NCBI GenBank assembly: GCA_048213135.1
Contig: PS015265.1
Span: 81,779 to 108,986, forward strand
Direction of reading: 5' to 3'
DNA length: 27,208 bases
Source of the DNA: Reclinomonas americana ATCC 50394
Lineage: Eukaryota; Jakobida; Jakobea; Jakobida
Position 1 is the first letter of the stretch. Each line of letters starts with the position of its first letter. The notes under the pieces are model-generated. The model made no database searches and was not told the origin of the DNA. It saw nothing but the letters and a program-made list of their open reading frames with translations. Both the position numbers and the translations under genes were made by a program. Positions 21,045 through 27,208 of the stretch are shown piece after piece.

Positions 21045-24000
21045 TTAGAGTTCCAGCGTAAAGTTGCCGCACGCCTCGCGCACCGCCCGCATCACCTCGA
21101 GCACCTCCTGTGCCGTCGGTCGATCACGTCGCAGACTCATGCATCGCATGCCAATGGTAAACATGGCTTCCGCGATGCGCGGTGTCCACTCCACGCCATC
21201 CGCGCTGTCCACCAGCTCCATGACGCGCATCGAGTCCGGCGATTCGTCCCACTCCAGAGACCACTCGCCGACAGTCACCACGGGCTTGCCGGTGACCAAC
21301 TGCACCAGCACCACCCCCATGCTGTACACATCGTGCTTGGGCAGTGGACGGCGGGCACGGAGGGCCAGCGGATCCAAGTAGTCGGGTGTGCCAGCGGCGG
21401 GAGTTGTCTGGTGCAGGTAAGAGATTGAAAGGAGAGATCTAGGAAGACGAGATAGGAGTGAAGCGCACCTTGCCACCGGCAATTGACCGAGCAATCCCAA
21501 AGTCCCCCAGGCACGGCTCGAAACGATGATCGAGGAGCACATTGGCAGGCTTGATGTCGCGGTGCACAACTTCATTCTGCGAAGGAGTGAGGAAATGAGA
21601 GGCAAAGTACATGTATAAATATCACAAGGGAAAAAGAGGACAGCACGTAGGAAGAAGCAGGGAGAAGCGGGAGACTGAGAACAAAAGATGTACAAAACTG
21701 CAGCATAGAGAAAGAGAGTGCGAAATAGAATGACGACTTGCATACAGATCAGAAGGGAACGGAAGAGACAGAACACAGCAGGAAACCGTAGGGGTCACGG
21801 AAGACTGAGATAGCAAGAGCGATAAAGAACTGCAATGTAGAGAAAGAGAGTGCGAAACAGAAGGCGAGACGACTGGTGAGAAACAAAGACACCAATCCAC
21901 ATCGAACACACACCTTGTGCAAGAACGCTACAGCCTCAGCCAGTCCGAGACCAATCTGCACTCGTTGTACGACAGAGAGTGGTGCACGACCGATACGAAG
22001 CAGCAGGAGGTCCTCCAAGTTGGGAACTCTGCGCGCGTTCACAGTTAAACAATGACTGATGAGAGCGACAAGAAGAGAGAGATGGAACACGCACTGCAAG
22101 GCCTTGTACACGAGACAGCGTGCCTTGTCGTCGCCCACCGAGTAGCCAACAAGAGGCACAATGTGGCGGTCACGCAGGCGTCCGAGAGTGGCCACCTTGT
22201 GAGAAAAGGAAGAAGAATGAGGAAAAAGAGAAGGGAATGAAAAGGAGAGAAGGACAGACAGACCTCACTCTCGAACGACTCCATCGTCCACGGTGCAACG
22301 GGATCGAGCACTTTGATGGCCACATGCATTTCGCGGAGGAGAGTGATGAACACGGCACCTTGGCCGCCCTCGCCCACTTTGAGGCGCGGTGAGAAGGAAT
22401 CGGTGGCGTGCACGATCTCCGGCCACTCGAAGCGCTGCACGGCAGTGTCGACTGTGGAATGAAGACGGAAGGGATAGATGGAGAACAAATGAATGGTTGG
22501 AGAAGCACGAGGACAACAAGAGAGATGCAAAGACCTTGGGCAAGGAGGAGCTCCTGTCGAAGCTGGGAGACAAGTCGGTCTTTCTCTTCCAGCTGCTGCT
22601 GCACGATGATCAGCTGAGCAGCAAACTCATCCTTGTCACGCAATGCCACAGCCAGCTGGGTTTCCAGCTGAGCGTGAGCTTGCTGCCATTCTGCATTGGC
22701 TCGCTGCAGTTGCGCGACATGCTGCCGACTCTGGGCATCAGATTGCTGCAACTGTCCGTTCGCTTGCTGCAGTTGCGCAATGGTAGCGTTCCGTCGCTCC
22801 ACCTCAACGCGCAGCTGTGCAACTTGTTGCTGATCTTTGGCATGCGCCTCACGCAACTCAGCGCTGCCTTGCTGCAGTTGGGTCACGATATCTTCGTGCT
22901 CTCGTCGCCGTCGATCCCATTCTCGCTGCTGCTGCTGTCGCTCCTGCCGTGCTGCGGCGAGATCGCGCTGGAGTTGGGCGATGAGCGAGTCCTTGTCGGT
23001 GGCGTCGTCAATCACCTGCGCAGATGCAGAGTGCAAACATAATGAGCAACGCGAAAGCCTAAGCAAGATGACACAGTCTCCCACCTGGCGTGGCGGGACT
23101 GCGTGTTCTCGCAAACAAAGAAACACGCATGGAGGAGTGTGAGTGGCGAAGTACACACATCGACCATCTGCACAAGACGGCATTGAGATCTCACCTGCTG
23201 CTCGTGGTGGTGGTGGTGGTGGTAGTGGTGGTGAAGAGGGAGGGGAGATTTGTGGCTGTTGTTGTTGTGGGCGTGCTGGCTCTGCGTGTTTTTGCAGGGT
23301 GAACACAAGCAGAGAAACACACAATGAGGAGTGCGTGCAAGACGGAGAATGATATCTCACCTGCTGGTGGCTGTGGTGGAGGCGGAGAGGCAGGTTGTGG
23401 GGGTTGTTGGCGTGGTGGATGTGCTCGTTGCTCCGCAGAGAGGCGGTCGAGCAACTCGGCAACTTGTTGCTTCTTGTTGTCGCGTGCCAGCTGAGCCGCG
23501 GTCTTGCCATCCTTCCTGACCATGGGAATGAGGTCGGGAAAGCGCGTGGCGAGGAGTCGCACAATGTCTTCGCGGCCATTCGCGGCAGCGAAATGCAGTG
23601 CAGTCCACTGCGCTGCTTTGGTGGCCGCCCGCACCATCTCCGACGGACATCGTCGCTCATCGGCAAGCAACCACTCCACCACATGCAAATACCGCGAGGC
23701 AGCCGTCATCAGTGACGTCACGCCATCGTCGGTGACCATTTGTGCGAGTTGTGGCCCGACGCCACTCTCCTCCCACAAATACTCCAACACAGAGAGATGG
23801 CCGCAGGCAGCGGCATAGTAAAATGCCGACCTGCCACCATTCATCTCCTCTCTCTTCAGCAGTGTCTGTGCGCCCTCACGCGCCACCAACTCGCGCAGTG
23901 CCTTCACATCGCCACCCCACGCCATATCCCATGCTTCCTTCCTCCTCTGTTGTTGACTGCCCAACGAGCAACAATCGTCAGAGAGAGTTAGCGAGGAGAA

Positions 24001-24054
24001 GGGAAAGCCGGAAACCAACAAACACACACATACCTGTCACTGCCCTGTGCTGCA

Positions 24055-24059
<5 letters not shown>
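21045..24059 (-). CDS. Ankyrin / coiled-coil / TKL kinase, tandem copy B, 10 exons, 692 aa
   Basis: Exons: 24059-24034, 23956-23361, 23281-23195, 23098-23085 (14-nt microexon), 23015-22535, 22451-22264, 22195-22095, 22028-21914, 21576-21469, 21407-21045; 2079 nt in frame. The architecture and nearly all splice sites match copy A. The N-terminus is MDAAQGSD. The second ankyrin repeat reads SLMTAASRYLHVVEWLL, one residue shorter at the turn than its paralogues. The linker is longer (SPPLPPPPPPRAAG). The coiled coil (about aa 242-401) opens VIDDATDKDSLIAQL. The kinase keeps GEGGQG, VAIKVLD, FESE, HRDIKPANVLLD, DFGIARS, GTPDYLDP and DVYSMG. The orphan kinase exon at 24269 lies divergently upstream and the one at 20695 faces its 3' end. 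It is probably a functional paralogue: all frames are open and no catalytic residue is lost. Confidence 0.92.
21577..21913. repeat. Kinase intron with two copies of the approximately 130-bp repeat (copy B)
   Basis: This 337-bp intron is equivalent to 17954-18289. Repeat units start at about 21700 (GCAGCATAGAGAAAGAGAG) and about 21832 (GCAATGTAGAGAAAGAGAG). No exon is seen inside. Confidence 0.75.
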
Positions 24060-24101
<42 letters not shown>

Positions 24102-24268
24102 GTGCGCGTTCGTCTGTGCGTAATCGCAACTCGCGATTCATGACACTCACAGGACATCTCTCAGTCACACGCGCGAGTGAGCGAGGCACACGCACACTCG
24201 CGTGAGAGAGTGTGTCTCTCTGTCTGTGCTCTCTGTCTCTCTCTCTCTCTCTGTGCAACAGCGAAGCA
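24060..24268. promoter_or_regulatory. Divergent promoter gap, copy 3
   Basis: A 209-bp gap with (CT)n at about 24059-24092 and the conserved block CATGACACTCACAGGACA, TCTCTCAGTC at 24139-24166. ACTCGCGATT directly before the block is shared with gap 1. A GCGTGAGAGAGTGTGTCTC element and CT run precede the plus-strand ATG. Confidence 0.55.
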
Positions 24269-24331
24269 ATGGAGAGATACATCAAGAGCAAGATCCTTCT
24301 CGGAGAGGGAACTTATGGATATGTGTACAGG
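24269..24331 (+). CDS. Orphan first exon of a CDK-like kinase, copy 3 (21 aa)
   Basis: The third copy has the same 21-residue peptide (glycine loop GEGTYG) and the same GTACTG donor. The intron-like sequence after it diverges from the other two. This copy is nearest to the right edge, but the opposite-strand gene ending at 24658 still separates it from any downstream body. Confidence 0.7.
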
Positions 24332-24657
24332 GTACTGTGTCTTTCCACACTCCTAACAAACACACACACAGTTGAGGTAGAGAGAGAAAGAGAGGGAGAG
24401 TGATTCAGAGACAACTCGCATGCATTCTGTGATCAATCGATCAGCGCAATAGTCACTCTCACTCTCTTATCTCACACTCCCTCACACATCGTTCCCTCAT
24501 TGAATCCAACTCACTTACTGACTTTCGCACATCTCCCATCTTTTTTTCGTCTCGCATTTCCACACACCGTTCGTCTCTCACACTGATTATACACTCGACA
24601 CTCACAATGCTGAGCTCTCTCCCCCTCCCCCTCCCTCTTCGCAAGCTTGCTTTTCAT
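24332..24657. other. Spacer between orphan exon 3 and tandem copy C
   Basis: Homologous to the two earlier spacers, with CATTGAATCCAACTCACTTA and TCGTCTCGCATTTCC conserved and diverged microsatellites between. No gene is seen. Confidence 0.6.
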
Positions 24658-27208
24658 TTAAAGTTCCAGCGTAAAGTTGCCGCACGCCTCACGCACCGCC
24701 CGCATCACCTCGAGCACCTCATGTGCCGTCGGTCGATCACGTCGCAGACTCATGCATCGCATGCCGATAGCGAACATGGCTTCAGCAATGCGCGGTGTCC
24801 ACTCCACGCCATCCGCGCTGTCCACCAGCTCCATGACACGCAGCGAGGCCGGCGATTCGTCCCACTCCAGCGACCACTCGCCGACTGCCACCACCGGCTT
24901 GCCCGTGACCAGCTGTACCAGCACCACACCCATGCTGTACACGTCGTGCTTGGGCAGTGGACGACGGGCGCGATGAGCAAGCGGGTCCATGTAGTCCAGA
25001 GTACCGGCAACCGCAGTTGACTGCACAAGGAAAAAGTGAGAGATCGCGACAGAGAGAACGAGTGCAAGGCAACAAACCTTGCCGCCGGCAATCGATCGCG
25101 CAATACCAAAGTCTCCGAGACAGGGCTCGAAACGGTGATCGAGAAGCACATTGGCGGGTTTGATGTCGCGGTGCACCACCTCATTCTGCGAGGGAGTGGT
25201 GAAATGAGAGGCGCAGTACATGTATACAAATCAGAAGGGAAAAAGAGGACAGTACATAGGAGGAAGCAGGGAGACGCGAGAGACTGAGGCAACAAAAAGT
25301 TATACAAACTGCAGCATAGAGAAAGAGAGTGCGAAACAGAAGGAATGACGACTTGCATACATATCAGAAGGAAACACAAGAGACAGTGCATAGGAGGAAG
25401 CAGGGAGACACGAGAGACTGAGAACAAAAGATATACAAAACTGAGCATAGAGAAAGAGTGCGAAACAGAAGGAATGGCGACTTGCATACAGATCAGAAGG
25501 GAACGGAGGAGACAGAACACGGTAGGGGTCACGGGAGACCGAGATATCAAAAGAGATTTGAAACTGCAGCATAGAGAAAGAGAGAGCGAAACAGAAGGCA
25601 AGACGACTGGTGAGAAACAAAGACTGCCATCTTTATCGAACACACACCTTGTGCAAGAACGCTACAGCCTCAGCCAGTCCGAGACCAATCTGCACTCGTT
25701 GTACAACAGAGAGTGGTGCACGACCGACACGAAGCAGCAGGAGGTCCTCCAAGTTTGGAACTCTGTGCGCTTTCGCAGTGAGACAACGATGGAGGAAGGG
25801 AGAAGTGGAAAGATAAATACGCACTGCAAGGCCTTGTACACGAGACATCGAGCCTTGTCGTCGCCCACAGAGTAGCCAACAAGAGGCACAATGCGACGGT
25901 CACGCAGGCGTCCGAGAGTGGCCACCTGTGGGAAGGAATGAGAAGAGGAGAAAGAGAGAGAATGAAGAGGAGAAAAGGACAGACCTCACTCTCGAACGAC
26001 TCCATCGTCCACGGTGCATCGGGGTCGAGCACTTTGATGGCCACGTGCATCTCGCGAAGCAGAGTGATAAAAACGGCACCCTGACCACCCTCGCCGACCT
26101 TCAATCGTGGAGAGAACGAGTCGGTGGCGTGCACAATCTCCGGCCACTCGAAGCGCTGCACGGCAGTGTCGACTGTGGATTGAAAAGGAAGGGAAAGATG
26201 GAGAATAAATGAATGGTTGGAGAAGCACGAGGACAACAAGAGAGATGCAAAGACCTTGGGCGAGGAGGAGCTCCTGTCGAAGTTGGGAGAGAAGACAGTC
26301 TTTCTCTTCCAGTTGCTGCTGCACGATGATCAGCTGAGCAGCAAACTCGTCCTTGTCACGCAATGCCACAGTCAACTGGGATTCCAGCTGAGCGTGAGCT
26401 TGCTGCCAATCTGCATGGGCTCGCTGCAGTTGCGCGACTTGCTGCCGACTGTGGGCATCAGATTGCTGCAACTGTCCGTTCGCTTGCTGCAGTTGCGCAA
26501 TGGTAGCGTCCCGTCGCTCCACCTCAACGCGAAGCTGTGCAACTTGTTGCTGATCTTTGGCATGCGCCTCTCGCAACTCAGCGCTGGCTTGCTGCAGTTG
26601 AGCCACGATATCTTCGTGCTCTCGTCGCTGCCGATCCCATTCGTGCTGCTGTTGCTGTCGCTCCTGCTGTGACGCAGCGAGATCGCGTCGGAGTTGGGCG
26701 ATGAGCGCGTCCTTGTCGGTGGCGTCGTCAATCACCTGCGCACATGCAGAGTGCGAGTACACACACATGATGAACAACGCGAAAGCACAAGCAAGATGAC
26801 ACAGTCTCCCACCTGGCGTGGCGGAACTGCATGTTTTCGCAAACAAAGAAACACGCATAGAGGAGTGTGAGTGGCAAACAACTCGAATCAACCATCGGTA
26901 CAAGACGACACGAAGATCTCACCTGCTGCTCGTGGTGGAAGTGGTGGTGAAGAGGGAGGGGAGATTTGTGGCTGTCGTTGTTGTGGGCGTGCTGGCTCTG
27001 CGTGTTCTTGCATGGTGAACACAAGCAGAGAAAGATGCATGGAGAAGTGTGTGCAACACGAAAATGACATCACACCTGCAGGTGGCTGTGGTGGAGGTGG
27101 AGAGGTAGATTGTGGGGGTTGTTGGCGTGGTGGAGTTATTTGTTGCTCCTCAACGAGGTGGTCAAGCAACTCGGCAACTTGATGATTGCCCTTGTCGCGT
27201 GCCCACTG
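24658..27208 (-). CDS. Ankyrin / coiled-coil / TKL kinase, tandem copy C, 5'-truncated by the window edge
   Basis: Visible exons: 27208-27076 (partial ankyrin exon), 26997-26923, 26826-26813 (14-nt microexon), 26735-26255, 26172-25985, 25925-25825, 25762-25648, 25185-25078, 25020-24658. Only the last ankyrin repeat is present (VAELLDHLVEEQQ then the PPRQQPPQ linker). The linker is the shortest of the set (SPPLPPRAAG). The coiled coil opens VIDDATDKDALIAQL. The kinase has GEGGQG, VAIKVLD, HRDIKPANVLLD, DFGIARS, AGTLDYMDP (the other copies have GTPDYLDP) and DVYSMG, ending ACGNFTLEL like its paralogues. The 5' end and its promoter lie beyond the edge. It is open throughout and probably functional. 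Confidence 0.9.
25186..25647. repeat. Kinase intron with three copies of the approximately 125-130-bp repeat (copy C)
   Basis: This intron is 462 bp against 336 and 337 in the paralogues. Repeat starts are at about 25311, 25443 and 25566 (CAGCATAGAGAAAGAG followed by TGCGAAACAGAAGG or a close variant). The extra length equals one unit, so the intron has gained or lost one repeat since the gene duplications. Confidence 0.8.

Larger units (their letters stand above)
17425..27208 (-). repeat. Tandem gene array, unit approximately 3.6 kb
   Basis: Stop codons at 17425, 21045 and 24658 are spaced 3620 and 3613 bp apart, and orphan exon starts at 17030, 20695 and 24269 are spaced 3665 and 3574 bp. 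Each unit holds a whole minus-strand ankyrin-coiled-coil-kinase gene, its divergent promoter and one plus-strand kinase exon. The unit's left part (ankyrin end, promoter and orphan exon) also occurs at 15600-17092 in front of the chimera. Confidence 0.9.

Noticed and set aside
22389-23042. Plus-strand Leu/Gln-rich frame (and equivalents at 18872-19447, 26217-26672, 15457-16110)
   Set aside because: They are antisense to the Gln-rich coiled-coil exons; CAG read backwards is CTG (Leu). The minus-strand frame fits the exon structure and homology between copies.
17425-27208. CRISPR-like or transposon interpretation of the regular repeats
   Set aside because: Units are 3.6-kb spliced genes; there are no short palindromic repeats with spacers, no transposase or reverse transcriptase frame, and no terminal inverted repeats seen.
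1-27208. tRNA, rRNA or other structured RNA genes
   Set aside because: I found no tRNA A/B-box pair or rRNA-like segment by eye; a covariance-model scan was not possible here.

Overview
The window is nuclear DNA of a eukaryote. Genes are split by many short introns, mostly about 60-75 bp, with GTGAGT-like donors and pyrimidine-tract AG acceptors. Exons are GC-rich at third codon positions, while introns and spacers are packed with CT/GA microsatellites and minisatellites, and there are two assembly gaps. The domain content (a NACHT/NB-ARC-like STAND protein with TPRs, ankyrin-kinase fusions, fumarylacetoacetase) suggests a free-living protist or another early-branching lineage. I cannot assign a species. 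Exon models were built by hand from splice signals and phase; each complete model gives one open frame divisible by three.

Layout. 1-657: simple-sequence DNA. 658-6289 (+): a 9-exon gene for a 1046-residue HEPN-like / STAND NTPase / TPR protein, an NLR-like architecture, with an 872-bp gap inside a CT-rich intron. 6435-6600: a broken copy of the first exon of the next gene. 6805-11221 (+): fumarylacetoacetase, 9 exons, 420 residues, with a second gap in a minisatellite-filled intron. 11282-12545 (+): a tentative secreted protein of unknown function. 12537-16842 (-): a 14-exon, 915-residue ankyrin / coiled-coil / HEPN-like / kinase chimera. 17425-27208 (-): three tandem copies, with a unit of about 3.6 kb, of an ankyrin / Pro-Gln linker / coiled-coil / TKL (RLK/Pelle-like) kinase gene; the last copy runs off the right edge.

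Upstream of each of the three complete ankyrin genes lies a divergent, plus-strand, 63-bp exon encoding the start of a different, CDK-like kinase (MERYIKSK...GEGTYG). No continuation follows in the window. A conserved block lies in each divergent promoter gap.

The main novelty is twofold. First, an expanding cluster of ankyrin-coiled-coil-kinase genes in which one member has exchanged its kinase end for a HEPN-plus-kinase tail. Second, a nearby NLR-like gene whose HEPN-like domain shares an intron position and phase, and the R-x4-H motif, with that of the chimera. A link to self/non-self or stress sensing is inference from domain families only; fumarylacetoacetase is an ordinary tyrosine-catabolism enzyme and looks like a bystander.
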